Source: CBFIDA01 sp965661085 (GTDB lineage Bacteria; Pseudomonadota; Gammaproteobacteria; Comchoanobacterales; Comchoanobacteraceae). Taken from it: a stretch of DNA of 64,000 nt. The position numbers were made by a program, and so were the translations under genes. Below, piece after piece: positions 1-7,844 of the stretch. Under the pieces are notes generated by a model. It did no database searches and had not been told where the DNA came from. It saw nothing but the letters and a program-made list of their open reading frames with translations. The stretch is from NCBI GenBank assembly GCA_965661085.1, contig CBFIDA010000002.1, forward strand, positions 62,001-126,000, given 5' to 3'. The first letter of the stretch is position 1, and every line of letters begins with the position of its first letter.

Positions 1-702
1 AAAAAAGCCATGAATGTTGTGGGCTTGGGGCCTTCTCAGGTTGAGCTCTTGATTGATGCTGGTCTGGTGGAAAGATTGCCGGATTTGTACCAATTACAAG
101 CTTCGCAATTGTTGATGTTGCCTGGTTTTGCTCAAAAGTCTGCCGATCAACTCATCGCGTCGATTGCCAACAGCCTTCAGACCACCATGCCACGTTTCAT
201 TCATGCGTTGGGGGTGCGTCATGTTGGCAGCACCACCGCAGTCACATTGGCACAGGCCAGTCAGGGCGATTGGGCCTGGCTGATGCAAGCCTCAAACGAA
301 ACATTGCTGGCTTTGCCAGACATTGGTCCTGCAGTGGTCGCACAATGGTTGTTGTTTCGGCAGTCGGTGCGTATGCAGGAAGACATCAACACGCTGTTCA
401 CCCTCGGTTTGACATGGCCCAGTATCGGTGTTGACACCGTTGAAGAGGGCACCTTGCAAGGTCATGTGTATGTCATCACAGGGCGTTTTGAGCGTTATGG
501 CCGTGCCGAAATGACAAGCATGCTCCAAGCGCAGGGGGCCAAGGTGGCCAGTCAGGTGTCGCGGCATACCACTGGCCTCATTGCGGGTGACAAAGCGGGC
601 TCAAAACACCAAAAAGCCATTGATTTGGAGGTCCCCATATTGGGTGAGTCAGACTTTCTTCAGTTGATGGGGCAAGCGATGCCAGATGATGCCAATGCAT
701 GA
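1..702 (+). CDS. ligA: NAD-dependent DNA ligase LigA, C-terminal part (5' truncated by window edge)
   Basis: LigA seals nicks in duplex DNA using NAD+ during replication and repair. Only the last 233 residues are visible; the frame is open to base 1 (Lys-Lys-Ala-Met), so the Met at base 10 is internal. The fragment begins at the helix-hairpin-helix region (a KKAMNVVGLG stretch equivalent to the family's KAMDIDGLG), continues through tandem HhH segments (ALGVRHVG and LPDIGP), and ends with a BRCT domain over about residues 155-225. The nucleotidyl-transferase and OB domains must lie upstream. The order HhH then BRCT at the extreme C-terminus is diagnostic of LigA rather than LigB. No gene follows closely on the same strand. 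Confidence 0.95.
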   Translation, partial: KKAMNVVGLGPSQVELLIDAGLVERLPDLYQLQASQLLMLPGFAQKSADQLIASIANSLQTTMPRFIHALGVRHVGSTTAVTLAQASQGDWAWLMQASNETLLALPDIGPAVVAQWLLFRQSVRMQEDINTLFTLGLTWPSIGVDTVEEGTLQGHVYVITGRFERYGRAEMTSMLQAQGAKVASQVSRHTTGLIAGDKAGSKHQKAIDLEVPILGESDFLQLMGQAMPDDANA

Positions 703-732
703 CCATCAGAGACGTCACATTCAAATTGAGCC

Positions 733-1038
733 ATGAAGACTGTATTCGACCGATGGTGGGCTCAACAACTCATGTGAAATACAGGAAGTTTTCAGTTTTG
801 TCTGCGCAAAAAGCAAGCGGTCACACCAAGCATCGCTGCCCGTTCTTGTGGCGAAAAATATGCCAACGGCATGAAGGTTAGGGTGATTGATGTGGTGATC
901 AAATACCGATGTGAAGCAATCTATGAGCCCATCCCCAGTTGCAACCACTTCAAACAGATTTTTGGTAAAAGACAAATGGATTCATGGGTTTGTCTGGATG
1001 TGTTGAATCTGAGTGGGATGGTGCGAGTGTGGCCATGA
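733..1038 (+). pseudogene. Possible small interrupted gene with in-frame TGA
   Basis: The 366 bases between ligA and udk hold no intact gene. One + frame reads from an ATG at 733 through 102 codons to a TGA at 1036-1038 with a single internal stop, TGA at 775-777 (codon 15). The translated segments (MKTVFDRWWAQQLM before the stop; afterwards mixed-polarity sequence with VRVIDVVIKYRCEAIYEP and FGKRQMDSWVC) look protein-like, but I recognise no family. It could be a decaying gene or chance. A shorter open frame from an internal ATG (MKVRVID...) would give about 55 residues. A minus-strand frame at 721-975 overlaps it and looks like a shadow. Confidence 0.25.
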
Positions 1039-1068
1039 AAGGCCCTTGACATCTGAGTACGGTATGAA

Positions 1069-1725
1069 TCAAGCGTCATTGGGCATGATGGCTGCTGCAG
1101 GTTGCATCTGTGTGTTGAGGAACACATCGATCGTTTGATTCAACCAGCTCATTGGGCCTGGCACAGGCCCACCATCATCAAAGAGCTGGGAGGCAAATTG
1201 TTTGGAGGGCAAAACGTATTTCATCAGCATGGGATGTACTGTTTTTTCATATTGGTTCAAAACAGATTCAACCGTTCGTCCACGTTCCATACAGTCACGT
1301 CGGATGCGTCTCAACAAACAGACATCCAGCGGTGTATCCAGATAAATGCGATGTTGTGCCAAGGCGCGTATTTCTTCAATGGCCAGCAACAAGATGCCTT
1401 CGACAATGATGATTGGGCAAGGTTGAACAGTGATGTGCTTGGCTGTGCGGGCGTGGGTTTTGAAGTCGTATTCAGGAATGTGTATTGCTTGACCTGCCTG
1501 CAGCTGTTTGAGATGTTGCACCAAGAGGGGAAAGTCGATGGCTTCGGGTGCATCATAATTCATCAACGCCCGTTCTTGCAGGCTACACTGTGACTGATCA
1601 TGATAATAGGCATCAGAGCGCAGCACAGTGATGACATCACTTGGCCATTTTGCCAACAAACCATTGGCCAAAGTTGTTTTGCCGCTGCCAGAGGGACCAG
1701 AAATGCTGATGACGAGGGTGTTCAT
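1069..1725 (-). CDS. udk: Uridine kinase
   Basis: Phosphorylates uridine and cytidine to UMP and CMP in the pyrimidine salvage pathway, in the cytoplasm. The 218-residue product has a Walker A loop GPSGSGKTT at residues 10-18, the family DAYYHD motif near residue 40, a VEGI motif at strand 4, and the arginine-rich lid RRIRRD. Length matches the family (about 213 aa). The frame is open further upstream, but the start at 1725 is chosen because homologues begin just before the P-loop and because it lies 7 bp after the smr stop. It is the last gene of a leftward run beginning with the recD2-like helicase. Confidence 0.93.
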   Translation of the reverse strand: MNTLVISISGPSGSGKTTLANGLLAKWPSDVITVLRSDAYYHDQSQCSLQERALMNYDAPEAIDFPLLVQHLKQLQAGQAIHIPEYDFKTHARTAKHITVQPCPIIIVEGILLLAIEEIRALAQHRIYLDTPLDVCLLRRIRRDCMERGRTVESVLNQYEKTVHPMLMKYVLPSKQFASQLFDDGGPVPGPMSWLNQTIDVFLNTQMQPAAAIMPNDA

Positions 1726-1732
1726 GATGCGA

Positions 1733-2200
1733 TCATTCCTTGTGCTTTTTGAAGAGAACCAGGGTGGCGCCCATGCCACCCATGGATGGTGGTGCTTGAC
1801 AAAAGCCAAGCACGGTCATGTCGTCGTGCAAAGTTTGGTGCACGGTGTCTTTGAGAATGCCTGCACCAACACCATGTACCAGCAACGCAGTGCGCACATG
1901 CTGAGCACGATATGTGGCCAGTAGATCAAGCAATTGTGCATGACATTGTGCAGCGGTCATGCCATGAAAATCTTGACGCGTGTGGGGTGGTTTTTTGGCA
2001 TGGTAGAGTTGATCGAGACGTTTTTCTGCCCCACTTTGGGCAAAACGATGCGGTTGATAGGGGTGTAGAGTTCTATGTGGTGTTGATTTTGGATGCGGTG
2101 ATGCATGAGGATTTTCACTGGCTTGTACACGGGTTTGCGGGTTCATGGCCATATCTCGCAGAAATCTTTTGGGCACATTGGGGGGAGGTGCATCCGACAT
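1733..2200 (-). CDS. Smr-domain protein (SmrA/SmrB-type putative endonuclease)
   Basis: A 155-residue protein with a basic, proline- and histidine-rich N-terminal half and a C-terminal Smr domain from about residue 75. Visible hallmarks are the FHGMT opening (family LDLHGM, here without the usual first Leu-Asp), a central LLVHGVGAG (family HGKG) and the closing GGMGATLVLF. Smr domains of this family act as RNA/DNA nicking endonucleases; bacterial SmrB cleaves mRNA at collided ribosomes, whereas SmrA is poorly characterised. I cannot say which subfamily this is. ATG at 2200 is preferred over the in-frame TTG two codons earlier. It sits 7 bp upstream of udk on the same strand. Confidence 0.85.
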   Translation of the reverse strand: MSDAPPPNVPKRFLRDMAMNPQTRVQASENPHASPHPKSTPHRTLHPYQPHRFAQSGAEKRLDQLYHAKKPPHTRQDFHGMTAAQCHAQLLDLLATYRAQHVRTALLVHGVGAGILKDTVHQTLHDDMTVLGFCQAPPSMGGMGATLVLFKKHKE

Positions 2201-2232
2201 AAGCAATACGATTCAAACTCCGAAGCATCCTA

Positions 2233-3408
2233 TCATACCTCACTCGGCATGCAAAGCATTAACAGATCGTTGTGCATGTGGCGCCCCATAGAAGTCGTGT
2301 GCCAATCGCCGTTGTCCAGTTGGGTCATCAGACCCATCTCTGCAGCTTTTTGGAAAATGGTCGTGTCTGGAGTGGCGTGTTGCCGCATATGAGTCAGGCT
2401 GATTGGCCGATGCAGGCGCAACCGGTTCATGAGGTACTCAAACGGCAATGCATCGAGTGGGATCGTATTTTGACAAGCAATTTTATCGGTGGCTTTGAGA
2501 TAATACTTGGGATGATGGTGGCGGTATTGGCGCACCACCCCATTTGCTGTGGTCAGCTTGCTGTGTGCACCAGCACCAATGCCAAGATAATCCCCAAACT
2601 GCCAAACGTGCACGTTGTGCTGACAAACATTTTTTGCTTTGGCAAATGCAGAAATTTCATACTGCTCAAAGCCAGCATTGGCAAGATGACGATGGCCCTG
2701 CAATGCCATGTCGGCTTGCAAATCATGATGTGGCAGCTTGGGTTTGGTATACGCAAAAGCGGTATGTGGTTCGATGGTCAGCTCATACCAAGATACATGC
2801 GTGGTGTCGATGGCAATGCCTTGCTCAAGGTCGTGCATGGCTTCTGACAGAGTTTGTTCGGGCAGTCCAAACATCAAATCGATGTTGATGTTGTCAAAAT
2901 TGGCGTGTTGTGCATCCTCAATGGCTTGATGGGCTTGTCGATCATCATGAATGCGGCCAAGTCGCTTCAAGTGCTTGGCGTCAAAGCTTTGAATGCCAAG
3001 TGACAAGCGAGATACACCTGCTTGTCGATATCCCCGAAAATGTTGTTGGTCTGTGGTGCCCGGATTGGCCTCCATGGTGATTTCCAGTTCGGGTAGGGTT
3101 TGAAACGACTGGTGGATGGCATCAATCAGTTTGGCAATGCTGCTGGGTTTAAAAAGACTGGGGGTGCCACCACCAAAAAATACACTGACAATACAACGAT
3201 CGACCATGACGGCAGACTGTGTGGCCATTTCTGTCAACAAAGCGCTGACATAGTCCGATTCTGGGAACGTTTGGCCACGTATGGCATGCGCATTGAAGTC
3301 ACAGTATGGACACTTTTTGACACACCACGGCATGTGGATGTACAAAGCTGTTGGTGTGCTTTGAGTGTGTGGCCATGGCAACCAATCTTGGAGGTAGGGG
3401 TCGAGCAT
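2233..3408 (-). CDS. hemW: Radical SAM protein HemW (heme chaperone, formerly HemN-like)
   Basis: HemW binds a [4Fe-4S] cluster and S-adenosylmethionine and is thought to deliver heme to membrane targets; it is not a true coproporphyrinogen oxidase. The 391-residue product carries the radical-SAM motif CxxxCxxC at Cys29, Cys33 and Cys36 (CVKKCPYC), followed by FFGGGTPSL, the glycine-rich SAM-binding segment. It lacks the extra N-terminal region and fourth cysteine of authentic HemN. Length matches HemW (about 378 aa). It starts 3 bp after the acetyltransferase stop, so the two are translationally coupled. Confidence 0.92.
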   Translation of the reverse strand: MLDPYLQDWLPWPHTQSTPTALYIHMPWCVKKCPYCDFNAHAIRGQTFPESDYVSALLTEMATQSAVMVDRCIVSVFFGGGTPSLFKPSSIAKLIDAIHQSFQTLPELEITMEANPGTTDQQHFRGYRQAGVSRLSLGIQSFDAKHLKRLGRIHDDRQAHQAIEDAQHANFDNINIDLMFGLPEQTLSEAMHDLEQGIAIDTTHVSWYELTIEPHTAFAYTKPKLPHHDLQADMALQGHRHLANAGFEQYEISAFAKAKNVCQHNVHVWQFGDYLGIGAGAHSKLTTANGVVRQYRHHHPKYYLKATDKIACQNTIPLDALPFEYLMNRLRLHRPISLTHMRQHATPDTTIFQKAAEMGLMTQLDNGDWHTTSMGRHMHNDLLMLCMPSEV

Positions 3409-3411
3409 GGT

Positions 3412-4044
3412 TCAAAAGCTCTGTCGAATTTTGAGCAGCATTCTTTGGACCAGACCATGCTCGGCTTGGTATTGTTTCCGCGTGTAGCCAAAGATCATGA
3501 CGTCGATGAATGCATTTTTAAACCAGCGGTATGATTTGAGTAAGCCATCTTGTTCAAAGCCCATTTTGGTCAACAATGCAATGGAGGGTGCATTGTAAGT
3601 TGTGGTGAAGGCTTCAATGCGATTGACCTCCATCACATCGAAAGCATACTCAAACACTTTGGCCAAGCATTGGGTCATGATGCCTTGCCGCCAATACATT
3701 GGATTGAGGTCATAGGCAATTTCGATTCGGCGATGATAACGTGTCCATGACTCAAAACTGATACAGCCAACCATGGTTTGCGTTTGACGATCGACAATGG
3801 ACCAGGCAATACTTTTGTGCTGGGTGTACAAATCCAGATTCCATTGCATCTCGGTGGCAGCCTGGGCTTCATTTTTGGGCAAGCAGCTGTCGGGCACATA
3901 ACGTGCCACTTCTGGATGATTGATGTAGGTCAAGTATGCAGCAGCATCGCTGGTGCGTGGTTCACGCAACAACAATCGTTCGTTCACATTGAGCACGGGA
4001 AAGCGTCGATAAACTTTGTTTTCAATGTGTGGGGTGGACATCAT
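3412..4044 (-). CDS. GNAT-family N-acetyltransferase (RimJ/RimL type)
   Basis: A 210-residue protein with the GNAT fold of the RimJ/RimL group, which transfer acetyl from acetyl-CoA to protein N-termini or small amines. The family sequence features seen are an N-terminal LLREPRTSDAAAYLTYINHPEVARYV, the strand-4 IEIAYDLNPMYWRQGIMTQCL segment (the acetyl-CoA pyrophosphate-binding Q/RxxGxG/A loop, here RQGIMT) and VNRIEAFTTTYNAPSIALLTKMGFEQDG near the C-terminus. The true substrate cannot be predicted. An ATG two bases pairs later (4041) is an equally good start; a GGAG site lies just upstream. It lies between the recD2-like helicase and hemW in a leftward operon-like run. Confidence 0.85.
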   Translation of the reverse strand: MMSTPHIENKVYRRFPVLNVNERLLLREPRTSDAAAYLTYINHPEVARYVPDSCLPKNEAQAATEMQWNLDLYTQHKSIAWSIVDRQTQTMVGCISFESWTRYHRRIEIAYDLNPMYWRQGIMTQCLAKVFEYAFDVMEVNRIEAFTTTYNAPSIALLTKMGFEQDGLLKSYRWFKNAFIDVMIFGYTRKQYQAEHGLVQRMLLKIRQSF

Positions 4045-4068
4045 GGGGCTCCAAAAAACGCAAGATTG

Positions 4069-6405
4069 TCATGGGTTGCAATCTGTAGTGCAAATGGTCA
4101 TCATCCGGTGTTTTAAAAACGTATCGCGGTGGCGGGCGCGCATGACTTTGATGGCGGTGTGCAGTGCTTTGTTTTCACCGATCAGGACCACCAATTTTTT
4201 TGCGCGAGTCACAGCAGTATACAACAGATTGCGTTCCAACAACATAAAATGTTGCATCACAAGGGGCACAATCACAGCAGGAAATTCCGATCCCTGCGAT
4301 TTGTGAATGGTGGTGGCGTAGGCCAGCGACAATTCATCCAGCTCCTGAAAGTCGTACTGGACCATGCGTCCTTCAAATGCAACTTGTAAGGCTGCGCCTT
4401 CACGATCGATGTGGGAGATGGTGCCGATGTCGCCATTGAAAACCGCCTTGTCGTAGTTGTTGTGATGCTGGATCACTTTATCACCGAGCGCGAACACTTG
4501 ACCAAACTGACGTATGCCATTGGCATGATTGGGATTGAGGGTTTGTTGAAGTGTCAGGTTGAGCTGTTGTGTGCCAAGCGTGCCTTTGTGCATGGGGGTG
4601 AGGATTTGAATGTCTTGAATGGGATCAAGATGAAAGCGTTGTGGAATACGCTGTTGTACCATGGTCATGATTTTCTCGGTCATGGCCTGTTGATCTTCCA
4701 GGTGGATGAAATAAAAATCTTGTAACGTTTTTTGATCGGTGGGCAGAGGCGACAACCCTTGGTTGATGCGGTGTGCATTGATGATGATGGTTGAGTCTTC
4801 CGCTTGGCGAAAAATCTCTGTCAGTTTGACCGTTGGTAAAGTGCCAGCATCGATCAAGTCTGCCAGCACCGATCCTGGTCCCACAGAGGGCAATTGATCG
4901 ACATCGCCGACAACAATGACGCCGGTGGCATCGTCCACAGCGTCCATCAGCTGTGACATCAAGACCACATCAATCATGGAAGCTTCATCGATCACCACAA
5001 TGTCTGCATCAATTGGATTGGCGTGGTTGCGCTTGAAGCCAAATTGAGCGGGATCAAACTCCAGCAAACGATGGATGGTTTTGGCAGGTCGGCCTGTTGA
5101 AGCCTCAAGGCGTTTGGCAGCGCGTCCTGTCGGTGCCGTCAATGCCAAATTCATGCCCAGATGATTCAACCAATGGATGATGCTTTTCACCAAGGTGGTT
5201 TTGCCGACCCCAGGTCCCCCAGTGATGATGGTGCATTTGTGACGTATGGCCGTCAGAAACGCTTGTTGTTGTGAGGGCGACAACGTCATGGCCAAATGAT
5301 CTTGTACCATTGTCACTGCGGCATCGTTGGCGTGCTGTGACCAATGGGGCGCGATGCCAAGAATGCGTTCAAAATGACCTGTGATTTGAATCTCAGCCAA
5401 ACGATATTTCTCCAAAAAATACCAAGTGTCGTCATCAAAAACATCGGTGAGCATTTGGCCGGATTGCACCATGTCACGCAAGGCTTGTGTGGTTTGCGCA
5501 GCATTGACTCCAATCAACCGTTGCATGGCTTGACTTAAAGTTTCTAGGTTGGCAGCACAGTGGCCAAGATTGGCGCGTTCTTGTAACACGTGCCTGAGTG
5601 CTGCGTGAATCCGAATGTTGGCATCCTCAGCCACACCCAACTTCAGAGCAATGGTGTCGGCCGTTCGAAATCCCACACCGTGGATGTCGACACACAAACA
5701 ATAAGGGTTGTGTTTGATCACCTCGATGGCCTGGTCGCCATACGTTTTATAAATGCGGGTGGCACGACTGGTGCCCAGACCAAAGGATTGCAAAAACACC
5801 ATGATGTGTCGGACCACCGATTGCTCAGACCAAGCCTTCAACAGCTGCTCTTGCCGCTGTCTGCCAATGCCAGGCAGTGTCAGCAAACGTTCGGGCTCAT
5901 GTTCGATCACGTCGAACACTTTTTCTTTAAAGTGTTTGACCAGCGTTTTGGCAAAGTGAGGCCCAATGCCATGAATCAAGCCTGACCCCAGGTATTTTTC
6001 GATGCCAACCAATGTTTGAGGGGGTGTGAGGCGAATGGTGCTGGCCTTGAATTGCCTGCCGTATTGGCTGTCCTCGATCCAGATTCCATCGCAGGTGATG
6101 TGTTCACCCACCGCCACATAAAGACTCTGACCAACAACGGTATGCAGTGTGTCAGAGGCATCGGTGGTGATGCGCAACACACAAAAACCGTTGTCCGGAT
6201 TGTGAAAGGTGATGATTTGCACCGTGCCTTCAAGCTGGATTTGGGGTGCAGAGTGGCTGGACACAAGCGGTACCTGGATCAAAACAACATTGAACCATGG
6301 CAGAGGACTGCTGTAAAGCCCATAAAACTCAGGGGTCTGACCGACATCATCCATCATGAATGTGTGGGTCATGCATGATTGCGGTGCACTGACCCAGTCC
6401 AACAC
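4069..6405 (-). CDS. recD2: RecD2-like (RecD/TraA family) 5'-3' DNA helicase
   Basis: A superfamily 1B helicase of the stand-alone RecD2 type, expected to unwind DNA 5' to 3' in repair. Seen in order: an N-terminal OB-like segment starting at LEGTVQIITF (about residue 59); helix-hairpin-helix motifs around residues 135-260, including LPGIGRQ and IHGVG; Walker A GGPGVGKTT at 396-404; Walker B VIDEAS at 471-476; GDVDQLPSVGPG; and the C-terminal YATTIHKSQGSEFP motif. No RecB or RecC is nearby, which fits RecD2 rather than RecD of RecBCD. The first 45-55 residues look unlike the family; a GTG at 6264 is a likely alternative start. First gene of a leftward run of five. Confidence 0.9.
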   Translation of the reverse strand: MLDWVSAPQSCMTHTFMMDDVGQTPEFYGLYSSPLPWFNVVLIQVPLVSSHSAPQIQLEGTVQIITFHNPDNGFCVLRITTDASDTLHTVVGQSLYVAVGEHITCDGIWIEDSQYGRQFKASTIRLTPPQTLVGIEKYLGSGLIHGIGPHFAKTLVKHFKEKVFDVIEHEPERLLTLPGIGRQRQEQLLKAWSEQSVVRHIMVFLQSFGLGTSRATRIYKTYGDQAIEVIKHNPYCLCVDIHGVGFRTADTIALKLGVAEDANIRIHAALRHVLQERANLGHCAANLETLSQAMQRLIGVNAAQTTQALRDMVQSGQMLTDVFDDDTWYFLEKYRLAEIQITGHFERILGIAPHWSQHANDAAVTMVQDHLAMTLSPSQQQAFLTAIRHKCTIITGGPGVGKTTLVKSIIHWLNHLGMNLALTAPTGRAAKRLEASTGRPAKTIHRLLEFDPAQFGFKRNHANPIDADIVVIDEASMIDVVLMSQLMDAVDDATGVIVVGDVDQLPSVGPGSVLADLIDAGTLPTVKLTEIFRQAEDSTIIINAHRINQGLSPLPTDQKTLQDFYFIHLEDQQAMTEKIMTMVQQRIPQRFHLDPIQDIQILTPMHKGTLGTQQLNLTLQQTLNPNHANGIRQFGQVFALGDKVIQHHNNYDKAVFNGDIGTISHIDREGAALQVAFEGRMVQYDFQELDELSLAYATTIHKSQGSEFPAVIVPLVMQHFMLLERNLLYTAVTRAKKLVVLIGENKALHTAIKVMRARHRDTFLKHRMMTICTTDCNP

Positions 6406-6429
6406 AATCGATCATGCAAGCAGGGGGTT

Positions 6430-6526
6430 GGGCGTGCTGGCGCCCTGATGGCTTTGACAAGCCGTGTCAAGCCGCTAAGTGTCCATCAAGCTGGTAGGGA
6501 AAGCGTGCCGCACAATGCCATGCGGC
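6430..6526. other. Structured intergenic segment with three hairpins
   Basis: Between the divergent recD2-like gene and mdh the DNA can form three hairpins in a row: GGGCG/CGCCC at 6430-6445, a 9-bp stem with a one-base bulge (GGCTT-T-GACA paired with TGTCAAGCC) at 6450-6473, and GCCGCA/TGCGGC at 6507-6526. It lies upstream of the mdh promoter and upstream of recD2, so it is not an obvious terminator. It could be a small RNA gene or a leader of the leftward transcript. I recognise no known RNA family. Confidence 0.3.
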
Positions 6527-6567
6527 CACCTTGAATCAGTCAGATCTGTTTGATCGGGGAGAGGGTA

Positions 6568-6596
6568 TTGCCAGCATGATTGAACAGAGGTAGAAT
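6568..6596 (+). promoter_or_regulatory. Predicted sigma70 promoter for mdh
   Basis: TTGCCA (6568-6573), a 17-bp spacer and TAGAAT (6591-6596), leaving a leader of about 15 nt before the mdh start at 6618. Confidence 0.6.
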
Positions 6597-6617
6597 GGTT
6601 TCATTTTTTGAGGAAGC

Positions 6618-7619
6618 ATGATGGCCAGTAAAACAGTTAAGGTTGCCGTGACCGGTGCCGCAGGTCAAATTGGATACGCGTTGTTGTTCCGCCTGGCCTC
6701 AGGTCAAGCTTTTGGGCCAGATGTCAAAGTTGTCTTGCATCTGATTGAATTGGAGCAAGCTCTGCCCGCACCGAAAGGTGTGGTCATGGAATTGCGTGAT
6801 TGTGCATTCCCCTTGCTTGAAGACATCAAAATCACCGCTTCGCTTGAAGAAGGGTTTCGTGGTGTCAATTGGGCCATTTTGGTTGGGGCCATGCCACGCC
6901 AAAAAGGCATGGAGCGTGCCGACTTGTTGGCCAAGAATGCCGGTATTTTCAGTCAGCAAGGTCTTGCGTTGCAGCAAAATGCGGCCAGCGACGTCAAAGC
7001 TTTGGTGGTGGGCAATCCGTGCAACACCAATGCTTACATCCTCATGAAACATGCCCCAGATATCCCATCTGAACACATTTTTGCCATGACCATGCTCGAC
7101 CAAAATCGGGCCGTTGGTTTGATGGCACAACAAGCCAGTGTGGCCCTCGATAAAGTCGAACGCTTGATGATTTGGGGCAATCACTCCAAAACCCAGTTTC
7201 CCGATTTTTACCACGCTCAGATCGATGGCCAACCGGCCACCAAAGTGCTTGGCCAAGATTGGTTGCAGCGTACGTTCATGCCTGCGGTACAAAATCGGGG
7301 TGCAGAGGTCATTCAGGCCCGTGGTGCCTCATCTGCGGCATCCGCAGCCAATGGCGTGGTCGACACACTGTCACACATTGAAGGCGTGCATGCCGACGCC
7401 ACCAAGCTTTTCTCGGTGGCATTGTGCTCCAAAGGTGAGTATGGTGCAGAGCCTGGCTTGATTGTTTCGTATCCATGTCAACGTTTGGAAGACGGCACCA
7501 TTCAGGTTGTTGAGGGCTGGGAGCATTCCTACGAAGCCAAACAGCACCTCAAAACAACCTTTGACGAACTGCTGGCCGAGCGTGATGCGGTCATGCAGTT
7601 GGGTTTGGTCACGCTGTAA
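6618..7619 (+). CDS. mdh: Malate dehydrogenase (type-2, cytosolic-like)
   Basis: Oxidises malate to oxaloacetate with NAD+, closing the TCA cycle whose other genes lie at 21445-32302. The 333-residue product has the nucleotide-binding GAAGQIG loop at residues 13-19, the substrate loop with MPRQKGMERADLL, VVGNPCNTNA, and the catalytic histidine in IWGNHSKTQFPDF. These features place it in the 325-335 aa LDH/MDH branch also found in Legionella, Coxiella and eukaryotic cytosol, and not in the 312-aa E. coli type. A GAGGA site precedes ATG 6618 and the adjacent ATG 6621. It has its own promoter and appears monocistronic. Confidence 0.95.
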   Translation: MMASKTVKVAVTGAAGQIGYALLFRLASGQAFGPDVKVVLHLIELEQALPAPKGVVMELRDCAFPLLEDIKITASLEEGFRGVNWAILVGAMPRQKGMERADLLAKNAGIFSQQGLALQQNAASDVKALVVGNPCNTNAYILMKHAPDIPSEHIFAMTMLDQNRAVGLMAQQASVALDKVERLMIWGNHSKTQFPDFYHAQIDGQPATKVLGQDWLQRTFMPAVQNRGAEVIQARGASSAASAANGVVDTLSHIEGVHADATKLFSVALCSKGEYGAEPGLIVSYPCQRLEDGTIQVVEGWEHSYEAKQHLKTTFDELLAERDAVMQLGLVTL

Positions 7620-7844
7620 AGGCCATCTACACTTTTTGGGCGTGCTTGCATGGCTCAATCACATACCACTTGGTGCGTCATTGATTTTGCCCCAGAGCCT
7701 TCATTCAGCACTGAAGCATCAAATCTGTGCACATGGCAGGTGTCACAAAGGGCTGGTGCTTTGCATTCGACACGAGCGTCGGCATCCATGTGCCGTTTTC
7801 AGCGTCATGTCTGCTTGAAGCATTGTCTGGGTGCATTGGGTTTT

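Noticed and set aside
699..975. Overlapping open frames on both strands after ligA (+ 699-881 and - 721-975)
   Set aside because: Neither has a ribosome site or family motif, and the - frame overlaps the better-looking interrupted + frame at 733-1038.
1102..1593. 163-codon + frame inside udk
   Set aside because: Antisense shadow of udk; no ribosome site or motif.
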